Shown here in pieces: positions 55,375-63,508 of a DNA stretch of 64,000 nt (position 1 is its first letter; each line of letters starts with the position of its first letter). Origin of the DNA: Ornithinibacillus halotolerans (lineage in GTDB: Bacteria > Bacillota > Bacilli > Bacillales > Amphibacillaceae). Made by a program: the position numbers and the translations under genes. The notes beneath the pieces are model-generated. The model was not told where the DNA came from and did no database searches. It saw nothing but the letters and a program-made list of their open reading frames with translations. The DNA is taken from positions 28,898 through 92,897 of the forward strand of contig NZ_BMEY01000007.1 of assembly GCF_014637405.1 (NCBI RefSeq). Direction: 5' to 3'.

Positions 55375-55554
55375 TTATGGCTGTGCAGATAATGGAACTA
55401 GATTTCCAATAACATACGATTCAGGAGGGGTATCGAGAAAGGAAGATAATTTTATTTCTTCGTTATCTCCAATTAAAAAAACAGAAGAAGAGGCCACTAA
55501 TTCAATTGCAACATCTCCAACTGATAATCCCCAATTATGAACTTCTAAATTCAT
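55375..55554 (-). CDS. gerPD: Spore germination protein GerPD
   Basis: 59 residues from MNLEVHNWGLSVGDVAIELV. The ATG at 55554 follows AAGGAG at proper distance; the longer open frame upstream lies inside gerPC and is not coding. The short hydrophobic core, followed by SSSVFLIGDNEEI and PPESY, matches GerPD. It is a spore coat protein required for normal germinant permeability. Confidence 0.9.
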   Translation of the reverse strand: MNLEVHNWGLSVGDVAIELVASSSVFLIGDNEEIKLSSFLDTPPESYVIGNLVPLSAQP

Positions 55555-55558
55555 ATAG

Positions 55559-56134
55559 CTAATCTCCTTTTTCATTATTAAACTTTTCCATGAACTTTTG
55601 TAATGATATATAAACCTCTTTTTTGACATGGTCCATAATATAGTGATTTAGTTGCTCCGGTGATTGTATTTGATGATTTTCTTTAGCTTCCTTCTCGTAA
55701 AAAGTGATTCGATCTGGAATTTGACTTAATATATCATGGATCATATCTCCTTCTAATTTATGGTCAATTCGTTTATTATATTTTTCCGATAAATTACGTA
55801 TCATTTGTGGACCTTCCTGATTAACAAATTGATTTAATGATGTAGTTAAATTTGGATCTAGTTGGTGATGTACTGTTGTTTTTGTCAGTTTAGGTATAGC
55901 TAAATCATCAATATTTGCTAATTCATTTGGGGAAAGACCGATATGCAACGTACCTTCTAACCGCTCGATTTTTAGCTGGTCAAAGTGATATTCAATTTTA
56001 TCTATTGTTGGAGAACTATTATCTTGTATTTGCTGTTCTAATCGTTTTACTTTTTGTTCTAGAAGTCTTACTTGTTCACTTTGATTAAAGATAATTTGCT
56101 GAAGTTCATAGATTTGTTGATTCCAGTTATACAT
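55559..56134 (-). CDS. gerPC: Spore germination protein GerPC
   Basis: 191 residues from the ATG at 56134 (eight bases from GGGGG); the ATG two codons earlier is too close. An N-terminal coiled coil (YELQQIIFNQSEQVRLLEQK onward) is followed by IDKIEYHFDQLKIERLEGTL and THIGLSPNEL-like segments typical of GerPC. It ends four bases before gerPD. It is the largest GerP protein, probably a coat scaffold. Confidence 0.9.
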   Translation of the reverse strand: MYNWNQQIYELQQIIFNQSEQVRLLEQKVKRLEQQIQDNSSPTIDKIEYHFDQLKIERLEGTLHIGLSPNELANIDDLAIPKLTKTTVHHQLDPNLTTSLNQFVNQEGPQMIRNLSEKYNKRIDHKLEGDMIHDILSQIPDRITFYEKEAKENHQIQSPEQLNHYIMDHVKKEVYISLQKFMEKFNNEKGD

Positions 56135-56211
56135 ATTCATGTCCCCCTTAAATTGATTCCATAGCAGATGGTAGGCTAATACCTATCGTTATCTTATGCA
56201 AGGGGAAGGGA

Positions 56212-56433
56212 TTAAGTGCTAGTGGTATAAGTTCTAAGAGGAACAAGTTGGTATGATTGTGCTTGTGACTGGGGTTCTGCCTCTTCAGCAGGTTCTGTAA
56301 ACCCTCCACTATTATATAAATCCGATTGTGCTTGTATGGCTCCTGTACTTCCAATTTGAAGCACAGATGAATTGGATATGGAACCTATTTTAAGAAAGTT
56401 AATATGAATGGACTGATGAACGGTAATGTTCAT
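56212..56433 (-). CDS. gerPB: Spore germination protein GerPB
   Basis: 73 residues: MNITVHQSIHINFLKIGSIS, then NSSVLQIGSTGAIQA, close to GerPB of B. subtilis. The C-terminal part has EEAEPQSQ and ends LVPLRTYTTST. The gerPA gene ends 15 bp upstream and gerPC begins 77 bp downstream. A coat-located protein of the GerP set. Confidence 0.92.
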   Translation of the reverse strand: MNITVHQSIHINFLKIGSISNSSVLQIGSTGAIQAQSDLYNSGGFTEPAEEAEPQSQAQSYQLVPLRTYTTST

Positions 56434-56448
56434 GCTCTCACTCCAATC

Positions 56449-56661
56449 TTAGGATGTCGGTTGGTCAATGGTATCTTTGTCATAAACATACGTGTTTGAT
56501 TGTTGTAAATTTACGTGCATTCCATCCCCAGTATTAAATGATCCACCACCAGCATAAGTCTTTGCAGTACTTTCTGGGTTCATGGAATAAACATCGCCAA
56601 TATTAAAAATACTGGATGATGATATACTATTTATTTTTACAGCTCCTACTTTTGCTGGCAT
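56449..56661 (-). CDS. gerPA: Spore germination protein GerPA
   Basis: 70 residues from MPAKVGAVKINSISSSSIFN, chosen because GAGGAGG precedes the ATG at 56661; the frame is open five codons upstream. GGGSFNTGDGMHV is the second conserved motif shared with GerPF. It is first in the gerP operon. A sigma-K promoter is expected, but a convincing one at the right distance was not found. Confidence 0.92.
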   Translation of the reverse strand: MPAKVGAVKINSISSSSIFNIGDVYSMNPESTAKTYAGGGSFNTGDGMHVNLQQSNTYVYDKDTIDQPTS

Positions 56662-56784
56662 ATGAATCCTCCTCATAGTTAGTTTATGATAGGAGTTGGA
56701 TTTGTTGAAAGTGTGGAGAGGATTTTTTATTAGGGGTGTATGTTAGTGATTTGTGGTATGCATCTAATATGAGGCCAATAAATT

Positions 56785-57035
56785 ACCAAATGGTATGTGC
56801 CCTAAAATGAAATGAATGTGCCCTAAACCGAAATGAATGTGCCCAAAGGCAAATGGTATGTGCCCTAAAATGAAAAGAATGTGCCCAAGGGCAAGAGGTA
56901 TGTGCCCTAAAATGAAAAGAATGTGCCCAAAAGCAAGAGGTATGTGCCCTAAAATGAAATGAATGTGCCCAAGGGCAAGAGGTATGTGCCCTAAAATGAA
57001 AAGAATGTGCCCAAAGGCAAAGGGTATGTGCCAAA
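56785..57035. repeat. Tandem array of 42-bp units built from two 21-bp half-units
   Basis: ATGTGCCC recurs about every 21 bp; two alternating half-units (GGTATGTGCCCTAAAATGAA and AGAATGTGCCCAAGGGCAAG) make a 42-bp unit repeated about six times. The second half contains the palindrome TGCCCAAGGGCA. The first copies are more diverged. The period is a multiple of three, so a false open frame of His, Phe, Trp-rich codons appears on the minus strand. It lies between gerPA and the rocD terminator. Confidence 0.93.
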
Positions 57036-57041
57036 ATAAAA

Positions 57042-57065
57042 AGATACCGCTCTGTAGCGGTATCT
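57042..57065 (-). terminator. Terminator after rocD
   Basis: AGATACCGCT / AGCGGTATCT with a 4-nt loop, then TTTTTATTTT on the minus strand. Confidence 0.93.
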
Positions 57066-57068
57066 CTA

Positions 57069-58268
57069 TTATCCTTTTAACACATCTTTAATATGCGATA
57101 TTGCCCAATCTAAATCTTCTTTTTCAATAACTAATGGTGGGGCAAAACGAATTACGTTTTCATGAGTTTCCTTACATAGTAATCCTTTTTCTTTAAGTGC
57201 TTCACAATAAGGACGAGCAGATTCCGTAAGTTCTACACCAATGAATAACCCTTTTCCACGAACTTCTTTAATTTTAGGATTGTCTATTGACTGTAATTCT
57301 TGCATCATATAGTTTCCAAGTTCAAGCGAGCGATCTGCTAAATTCTCTTCTTCTAATACTTCTAAAGAAGCGAGGGAAACAGCACATGCTAATGGGTTAC
57401 CACCAAATGTGGAACCATGAGAACCAGGGTTAAATACACCAAGAATGTCTTTATTTGCAACAACACAAGAGATTGGCATAACTCCACCACCTAATGCTTT
57501 ACCAAGAATAAGCATGTCAGGTTCTACATTTTCCCAATCACAAGCAAACATTTTTCCTGTACGAGCAAGACCTGCTTGGATTTCATCTGCAATATAAAGA
57601 ACATTATTTTCTTTACATACGTCATATGCTTCTTTTAAGAATCCTTCTCGTGGGATAACAATTCCTGCCTCCCCTTGAATTGGTTCAAATAAAAATCCAG
57701 CAGTGTTTTCATTAATTGCTTCTTTCAGTGCCTCGATGTCACCATAAGGAATTAATTTGATTCCAGGTAACATTGGTCCAAATCCGCGCTTATATTCTTC
57801 TTCAGATGATAAGGAAACAGCTAGCATTGTGCGACCATGGAAGTTTCCAACACAAGCAATAATTTCTGCTTTGCCATCAGGAACACCTTTTACATCATAA
57901 GCCCAACGACGAGCTGCTTTAATAGCAGTTTCTACAGCTTCAGCACCAGTATTCATTGGAAGTGCCATATCTTTGTTTGTAAGTTTACAAATTTTTTCAT
58001 ACCATGGACCAAGTTGGTCATTATGGAAAGCACGGGAGGTTAGAGTAACTTTCCCTGCTTGTTCAACTAATGCATTTATAATTTTAGGATGACGATGGCC
58101 TTGGTTAACGGCAGAATATGCACTTAACATATCCATGTAACGATTACCTTCAGGATCTTCTACCCAAACCCCTTCAGCCTTCGCAACAACGACAGGCAGT
58201 GGGTGATAATTTTTAGCACCAAAGTTTTCAGTTTGATTGATAATTGTTTCACTTAAATTAGTCAACAA
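57069..58268 (-). CDS. rocD: Ornithine aminotransferase
   Basis: 399 residues (398 if the second of two adjacent TTG codons, at 58265, is used; AGGAGGGG fits either). Class III aminotransferase: GHRHPKI near 57-63, [30 protein letters not shown] and PLP-binding Lys257 in ILGKALGGG. It converts L-ornithine to glutamate-5-semialdehyde in arginine catabolism. It stands alone here, without rocE and rocF. A 16-bp palindrome upstream may bind the arginine regulator. Confidence 0.97.
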   Translation of the reverse strand: MLTNLSETIINQTENFGAKNYHPLPVVVAKAEGVWVEDPEGNRYMDMLSAYSAVNQGHRHPKIINALVEQAGKVTLTSRAFHNDQLGPWYEKICKLTNKDMALPMNTGAEAVETAIKAARRWAYDVKGVPDGKAEIIACVGNFHGRTMLAVSLSSEEEYKRGFGPMLPGIKLIPYGDIEALKEAINENTAGFLFEPIQGEAGIVIPREGFLKEAYDVCKENNVLYIADEIQAGLARTGKMFACDWENVEPDMLILGKALGGGVMPISCVVANKDILGVFNPGSHGSTFGGNPLACAVSLASLEVLEEENLADRSLELGNYMMQELQSIDNPKIKEVRGKGLFIGVELTESARPYCEALKEKGLLCKETHENVIRFAPPLVIEKEDLDWAISHIKDVLKG

Positions 58269-58327
58269 AATCCCCTCCTATATAGCAAATGTAACACAAC
58301 TTAGAAAATTATTAAATAGATTTAACA

Positions 58328-58343
58328 ATGCATAATTATGCAT
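58328..58343. promoter_or_regulatory. Perfect 16-bp palindrome upstream of rocD, ARG-box-like
   Basis: ATGCATAATTATGCAT is an exact palindrome about 60-75 bp upstream of the rocD start. The central TGCATAATTATGCA differs from the ArgR/AhrC consensus TGAATAATTATTCA by one symmetric change in each half. AhrC activates rocD in B. subtilis. A part of the motif recurs upstream of the amidohydrolase gene at 29961. Confidence 0.5.
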
Positions 58344-58548
58344 ACAAATATATAATAATAGATTTTGGTTAAAAAAGTAAACTGATTTAAAGCTAGATTT
58401 TGCAATTTTTCATAGAAGCAACCGACAACTCAAGGAAAAAGAATAAAAGTCTTTATTATTGTCAAAAATTTATCATATGTATTAAGTCATATCCATGGTA
58501 TGATAGAATAGAATTATTATTGACTTGTACCAAATAGGAGGAAAAAAA

Positions 58549-58914
58549 ATGAATACACATTTACATGTAACAGCATGGGGACTAGCAATTATTTTATTTG
58601 TTGTTGCTCTAGTATTACATAAAAAAGGAAACGAAAAAGCTGGTAAAATTGTACAAATGATTCTACGTTTAGATTATCTACTAATTTTATATTCTGGTGG
58701 GGATCTAATCATGAATTACTTCGGTGACAGCCCAATGATGGCAGAAGCTATTGTTAAAGGCTTAGCTGGTGTCGGGGTAATTGCTGGAATGGAAATGACA
58801 TTAGGAAAAATAAAAGATGGGGATTCAGCTAAAGTAGGTTGGTCTGTATTACTTATTTCCCTTCTAATTACAATTGTATTAGGATTCTTCCGTTTACCAG
58901 GTGGACTTGCTTAA
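58549..58914 (+). CDS. yisL: UPF0344 (DUF1516) membrane protein YisL
   Basis: 121 residues from the ATG at 58549 after AGGAGG; the frame is open for eight more codons without a site. Four TM segments (about 5-23, 37-55, 64-83 and 97-114). HLHVTAWGLAIILFVVAL and MILRLDYLLILYSGGDL match YisL, which lies near gerP in B. subtilis as well. Function unknown. A strong terminator follows. Confidence 0.9.
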   Translation: MNTHLHVTAWGLAIILFVVALVLHKKGNEKAGKIVQMILRLDYLLILYSGGDLIMNYFGDSPMMAEAIVKGLAGVGVIAGMEMTLGKIKDGDSAKVGWSVLLISLLITIVLGFFRLPGGLA

Positions 58915-58920
58915 AAGAAA

Positions 58921-58965
58921 AAAGATGGCTTGACGGTGTTAGTCTCTGTCAAGCCATCTTTTTTT
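58921..58965 (+). terminator. Terminator after yisL
   Basis: A 14-bp perfect stem (58921-58934 / 58948-58961) followed by a T-run. Confidence 0.95.
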
Positions 58966-59059
58966 GTGTCGTTTTTTCTACATTTTATGCAATTATATTG
59001 GAATATTGTCGGATTAAGGTAATAATAAGTATTGTAGATTAGAGTCTGGAGGATATTAG

Positions 59060-60559
59060 ATGAAAAAACTATTACATATTTTTATAGTGGTTTTGTTCGT
59101 AATGACAACGATTCCAACTGTAAGCTTTGCCCAAGAGGCAACTATACATAAAGAAATTATCTATGATATTTTAGTGGATCGGTTCAACAATGGTAATCAT
59201 GCATTTAGTGAACAAGTCCGCATCGATGACCCATATGCATATCACGGAGGAGATTTGGAAGGTATCCTATTAAAACTGGATGATTTAAAGGAGCAAGGTT
59301 TTACAACGATATCTTTATCTTCCATTATGGATAATGCTACAGATGGGTATCATGGCTATTGGATTGAAGACTTTTATACAGTGGAAGAACAATTTGGTAC
59401 ACTTGAAGATTTGACTTTACTTGTTGAAGAAGCTCATAAACGAGATATGAAAGTTATGTTAGAACTTGTAACGAATTATGTTGCAAACACCCACCCAATT
59501 GTAACTGATGTAGAAAAAGAAAATTGGATCTTATCTAATGTGGAGTTAGATACAACAAATGAATCATGGTTATCTAATGTTTCTGTGTTAAATCAGGATA
59601 ATCCAGAGGTCCAGGAAATGTTAATGGACGTAGCCCTTCATTGGTTAGAAGAGACTGATGTTGATGGATTTATTTTACACGCAGCTGATCAAGGGTCAAT
59701 GGAATTTGTGGATACATTGACTACAGAGTTAAAGGAATTTAAACCAGAATTAATGATAATTGCAGAAGTTCTTTCCGATCAAATGCCTAAAGAATTATTG
59801 GAACTCTCTGCAATTGATGCGGTTGATAATCCAGAACTATCTCAAGCAATAGTAGATGCTTTTGCGAATGCAGATAATCCAATTATTAGTATTTACGAGA
59901 AGTGGGAAGAAACCAAAAGTAATAAAAACTTAATTTATGTTGATAACAGATGGATGGACCGTTTCACTCAAATTGTTTCAGAAAATAAACGTGACGACGT
60001 GAATACTTGGAATTTAGCTTTAACTTATTTATTTACCACACCTGGTGTTCCAATTATTTTCCAAGGTTCAGAAATACCAATGTATGGCTCAGGAGTAGAA
60101 CAGACACAACAGTTAGTAAACTTTAATAGTGGAGATCAAGAATTGGAAGAAGTCTATTCTAAAATTCTTGCATTAAGAAAACAGTTCCCCGTGCTTCAAT
60201 ATGGTGACTTTGAATTAGTGGAAACTGACCAAGGAATGAGTGTGTTTAAACGCTCCTATCAGGGTGAAACCATGTATATTGCAATCAATAATGATAGTGA
60301 ATCCCGAAGGGTAACCATTACAGATATTGAAGAAGGTATCCAACTACGTGGAGTGCTTGGAGATGACTTAGTTCGTGATCAAGGGAATGGAGAATACAAG
60401 ATTGCTTTACCACGTGAAGCAGCCGATGTTTATATAATGGAAGAAGACTCCGGAATTAACTGGGCATTTGTAGCTCCAATTGTCATCATTCTCCTATTGT
60501 TTGTAAGTGCGGTTGTTTATTTAAGTAAAAAACAGAAAAAAAGAGATCAAACTAATTAA
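59060..60559 (+). CDS. Membrane-anchored GH13 alpha-amylase-like protein, probably catalytically inactive
   Basis: 499 residues: signal peptide (1-24, ending SFA), GH13 TIM barrel (about 30-385), C-terminal beta domain (about 390-460), one TM segment (about 468-488) and a basic tail. The fold is clear (IIYDILVDRFNNGN, YHGGDLEGI, TDGYHGYWIEDFY), but key residues are changed. Region II reads DGFILHAAD, with His207 at the nucleophile Asp and Ile at the Arg. Region IV reads VDNRWMD instead of DNHD. Region I reads ELVTNY instead of DxVxNH. Only the acid/base Glu236 (AEVL) remains. A carbohydrate-binding or structural role is likely; hydrolysis is doubtful. Confidence 0.85.
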   Translation: MKKLLHIFIVVLFVMTTIPTVSFAQEATIHKEIIYDILVDRFNNGNHAFSEQVRIDDPYAYHGGDLEGILLKLDDLKEQGFTTISLSSIMDNATDGYHGYWIEDFYTVEEQFGTLEDLTLLVEEAHKRDMKVMLELVTNYVANTHPIVTDVEKENWILSNVELDTTNESWLSNVSVLNQDNPEVQEMLMDVALHWLEETDVDGFILHAADQGSMEFVDTLTTELKEFKPELMIIAEVLSDQMPKELLELSAIDAVDNPELSQAIVDAFANADNPIISIYEKWEETKSNKNLIYVDNRWMDRFTQIVSENKRDDVNTWNLALTYLFTTPGVPIIFQGSEIPMYGSGVEQTQQLVNFNSGDQELEEVYSKILALRKQFPVLQYGDFELVETDQGMSVFKRSYQGETMYIAINNDSESRRVTITDIEEGIQLRGVLGDDLVRDQGNGEYKIALPREAADVYIMEEDSGINWAFVAPIVIILLLFVSAVVYLSKKQKKRDQTN

Positions 60560-60565
60560 TAGATT

Positions 60566-60598
60566 AGCCTTTCACGATTGCAGTGGAGGGCTTTTTTG
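60566..60598 (+). terminator. Terminator after the amylase-like gene
   Basis: A 10-bp stem (60566-60575 / 60583-60592, two wobbles) followed by TTTTTGTT. Confidence 0.75.
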
Positions 60599-60774
60599 TT
60601 GTGAGATATAATGGTGTGGAAGAATAACCATATTTAATAAATGAAAAACCACTTCATCAACTAGTAGTTATTTAAATATCTTCTTCAAACCACAAATATT
60701 TCACATTGTAACTATTCAGAAAATTAGTTACAATAAAATGGAAGTATTCACGCTTAGTGGAGAGAAGGGATAGA

Positions 60775-61953
60775 ATGAAGCCTGGAAAAGGTATTAGTAT
60801 ACTATCATTTATATTTGTCTGTGGAATAGTAGCTTTGTTCACATTTATAGGGACGATATTTGTATTGCTTATTGGTGGTAATCCAAAGTTTTACACTCCA
60901 TACTTTATTGTAATCGCATTAATATTTCTGTTTTTAGTATCGAACGCTTTTTTTTCATTTATAAATAAACGCCTATTTAAACGATTAGTTATCGGATATA
61001 TTGTTATTGCTATATTATCAGTAGTAAGTTATGAAACAATCCAAGCGATTGATCGAGGAATTCCAACGGTAGCTAGTGGGGATGTTAATTTATATGATTA
61101 TCAACCGTTTAGGGAAGGAACGAAAGCCGTTCAATTAGAGGAACAGGCTACCTTTCAAATAGAAGGAGAAATACCTAAAATAGATGGTGCCACTGCGCTA
61201 TATCCAATTTATGCTGCATTTGTACAGGCAACATACCCAGAGAAACAATATGATGTCTATGACAGTGAAGTCATGTCTAACCGAACGCCATATGCATATG
61301 AGAATTTAATTAACGGAGAAGTAGATATGATTGTAGCATTAGCACCGTCTAAAGCACAAATGAATATGGCAAGGACTAAAGGGGTAGAACTGAAGTTAAC
61401 CCCAATTGGTAAAGAAGCCTTTGTATTTTTTGTCAATGCTAAAAATGAAGTAAAAAAATTAACACTCGACCAAATTAAAGGGATTTACTCTGGTAAAATT
61501 ACGAACTGGAAAGATGTGGGGGGTAAAAATGACTCTATCAGAGCTTTTCAACGACCAGCTGATAGTGGAAGTCAAACAACCCTTGAACAATTAATGGCTG
61601 ATACCCCAATAATGGAAGCACCAACTAATGATATCGTTAGTCTAATGGGGGGGATTATTGAAGAGACTGCTGATTACAAAAATTATAAAAATGCAATTGG
61701 TTATACATTCCGTTTTTTTTCTAATGAAATGGTTCAAAATAATTCAATTCGTCATCTAGCAATAGATGGCATTCACCCAAGCATTGAGACGATTAGAAAT
61801 GGGGAGTATCCACTTACTTATGAATTTTATATTGTAACTGCCGGAAGTGAAAATCCTAATATTAAACCATTTATTGACTGGGTTTTATCCGATCAGGGAC
61901 AATTAATTATTGAAAAAACAGGTTATGTACCAATTAATAGTCTTACGAAGTAA
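60775..61953 (+). CDS. Membrane-tethered PstS-like phosphate-binding domain protein
   Basis: 392 residues from the ATG at 60775 with AAGGGA five bases upstream. Three TM segments (about 8-34, 40-62 and 68-88) precede a periplasmic-binding-protein domain of about 270 residues: DGATALYPIYAAFV, then EAFVFFVNAKNEV, LTLDQIKGIYSGKITNWKDV and RPADSGSQTTLEQ, all PstS-like. Normal PstS is a lipoprotein made with PstC/A/B. Here there is no lipobox and no transporter gene nearby. It may sense or capture phosphate or another oxyanion. Confidence 0.82.
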   Translation: MKPGKGISILSFIFVCGIVALFTFIGTIFVLLIGGNPKFYTPYFIVIALIFLFLVSNAFFSFINKRLFKRLVIGYIVIAILSVVSYETIQAIDRGIPTVASGDVNLYDYQPFREGTKAVQLEEQATFQIEGEIPKIDGATALYPIYAAFVQATYPEKQYDVYDSEVMSNRTPYAYENLINGEVDMIVALAPSKAQMNMARTKGVELKLTPIGKEAFVFFVNAKNEVKKLTLDQIKGIYSGKITNWKDVGGKNDSIRAFQRPADSGSQTTLEQLMADTPIMEAPTNDIVSLMGGIIEETADYKNYKNAIGYTFRFFSNEMVQNNSIRHLAIDGIHPSIETIRNGEYPLTYEFYIVTAGSENPNIKPFIDWVLSDQGQLIIEKTGYVPINSLTK

Positions 61954-61999
61954 TGAAAGAAGATTAATAAGGTTATATTAAAAGTAAGAGGTGATATAC

Positions 62000-62428
62000 A
62001 TGTACGAACTAAAGACAAAGGAAACAGATAATAGTGTTATAGAATTTATTGAAACAGTAGAAAGTGAAAAGAAAAAAGCAGATGCATACCAATTATTAGA
62101 TATTTTCACGGAAACAACTGGCTATCCTGCTAAAATGTGGGGGCCAAGCATCATAGGTTTTGGATCTTATCATTATAAATACGCATCTGGTCATGAAGGA
62201 GATGCACCATTAGTAGGATTTTCGCCACGAAAAGCAAAGATAAGCTTATATTTTGCAACTGGAGACCCTGAACGTGAGAAATTGTTAAAGGACTTTGGAA
62301 AGCATACAACTGGTAAAGCCTGTGTGTATATTAATAAGGTTGCAGATATTGACGAGGATGTATTAAAGAAGTTAATCACTCAATCTATTTCATTCTTAAG
62401 AGAAACATATCCTGAAGGAACAGAATAA
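62000..62428 (+). CDS. DUF1801 (YdhG-like) protein
   Basis: 142 residues from the ATG at 62000 after GAGGTGA. The DUF1801 pattern is visible: MWGPSIIGFGSYHYKY in the middle, GFSPRKAKISLYF, then LGKHTTGKACVYINKVADID-like (FGKHTTGKACVYINK) and a C-terminal helix. The fold is related to an iron-chaperone-like family with unclear function. It ends with a terminator and may be co-transcribed with the PstS-like gene 46 bp upstream. Confidence 0.85.
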   Translation: MYELKTKETDNSVIEFIETVESEKKKADAYQLLDIFTETTGYPAKMWGPSIIGFGSYHYKYASGHEGDAPLVGFSPRKAKISLYFATGDPEREKLLKDFGKHTTGKACVYINKVADIDEDVLKKLITQSISFLRETYPEGTE

Positions 62429-62437
62429 CAAAAACAA

Positions 62438-62467
62438 GACTATCAAACACTTTGATAGTCATTTTTA
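62438..62467 (+). terminator. Terminator after the DUF1801 gene
   Basis: GACTATCAAA / TTTGATAGTC with a 3-nt loop, then ATTTTTAT. Confidence 0.85.
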
Positions 62468-62509
62468 TCTACCAGTAATAGAGGTCAAGACAGTAGGAGA
62501 GGGTCGGGG

Positions 62510-63016
62510 TTGAGAAGGAAATATGTTTTCACTTTTTTATCTTTTATTTTACTACTTATGGCGTGCACACCAGAAGTGGAAAAAGAGACAAATAAACTAC
62601 TGTCATCAGGAGTTCAATATATAGGTGGGCAACAAAACATCATTAATAAACTAGAGACATTACCAATTGAATATAAAAATGTTAGGATGATAGACTTATC
62701 ATTGGAAGAATATAAGTTTGTTATAATAGAACCAAATTTTATAAACAATATAAGCAAGGAACTGGTAGTACAAGCATTACAGGCCAATTATTATTTGTTT
62801 TTTATTAATGTAGAGGATCCACGTTTGATAAAAGAAGCTTTTTTACATACGGGTACTATAGACGATAAAAAGAGGGACAAAATATGGGCAGAACAACTTT
62901 ACTTAGAAGGTAATCAGCTTAAATCATTCATCTTTTCAATAGAACCAAATTTTGATGAGGAATTATTGGAGTGGTTACAATATTTTGATCAATATAAGGT
63001 TAGAAATAGAGAGTAG
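62510..63016 (+). CDS. Lipoprotein of unknown function
   Basis: 168 residues from a TTG with AGGAGAGG about eight bases upstream. Signal peptide with lipobox LMAC (Cys19). The mature part is charged and ends with EPNFDEELLEWLQYFDQY. No known family was recognised. It lies 14 bp ahead of the NTF2-like gene and probably shares its transcript. Export to the outer face of the membrane is the only firm inference. Confidence 0.7.
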   Translation: MRRKYVFTFLSFILLLMACTPEVEKETNKLLSSGVQYIGGQQNIINKLETLPIEYKNVRMIDLSLEEYKFVIIEPNFINNISKELVVQALQANYYLFFINVEDPRLIKEAFLHTGTIDDKKRDKIWAEQLYLEGNQLKSFIFSIEPNFDEELLEWLQYFDQYKVRNRE

Positions 63017-63030
63017 GAAGGAGTAAGTAG

Positions 63031-63414
63031 ATGACTAGTGAACTACATGTAATTTGCCAAGAATCATGCAATAATGCACCGCGGAAAGAAATATTAAGGG
63101 ATTTTACAATTGCTCTTGCAACCAACGACTTACTTCAAATTAAGGAGTGGCTCCATGATCAAGTAACTTGGAGTTGCATCGGTCATAAGCAATTATCAGG
63201 AAAAGATGTCGTATCAAATGAAATTTCGCTCATGCATATAGATAGGCCAGTTGAGCTGAAAATTGACCATCTTATTACGCATGGAAAGACAGCTTCTGTA
63301 AATGGTGTAGTTACGTTTGAAAATAATACCCAAATGGCTTTCTGTGACGTCTATGAGTTTGCTGGTGCTGTAAAAACGGCAAAGATTAAAGAGATTACAT
63401 CGTTTAGAATATGA
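63031..63414 (+). CDS. NTF2-like (SnoaL-type) protein
   Basis: 127 residues. The pattern of an N-terminal helix pair (RKEILRDFTIALATNDLLQI), WLHDQVTWSCIGHKQLSGKD and a curved sheet (ASVNGVVTFENNTQMAFCDVYEF) fits the NTF2/SnoaL cone fold used by many small enzymes and binding proteins. GGAAGGAG precedes the ATG. No catalytic assignment is possible from the sequence alone. Confidence 0.72.
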   Translation: MTSELHVICQESCNNAPRKEILRDFTIALATNDLLQIKEWLHDQVTWSCIGHKQLSGKDVVSNEISLMHIDRPVELKIDHLITHGKTASVNGVVTFENNTQMAFCDVYEFAGAVKTAKIKEITSFRI

Positions 63415-63487
63415 TTTAACGGGGAGGGGAGTCGTTTGGAAAAATGGCAGGGTGCTGCAGGAAAACTTTAGTTAGTTAATACAAAAG

Positions 63488-63508
63488 AAAAAGCCCATAT
63501 TGGCTTTT
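63488..63508. terminator. Terminator between NTF2-like and YppF-like genes
   Basis: AAAAGCC / GGCTTTT with a 6-nt loop overlaps the stop of the minus-strand gene; T-rich sequence lies on the minus side. Confidence 0.65.

Noticed and set aside
56680..56688. CATAAACTA as a sigma-K -10 box for gerPA
   Set aside because: It matches the consensus, but transcription would start inside the gerPA ribosome binding site, so the spacing is wrong.
56783..57034. 83-codon His/Phe/Trp-rich frame on the minus strand
   Set aside because: It is a by-product of the 42-bp tandem array and has no ribosome binding site.
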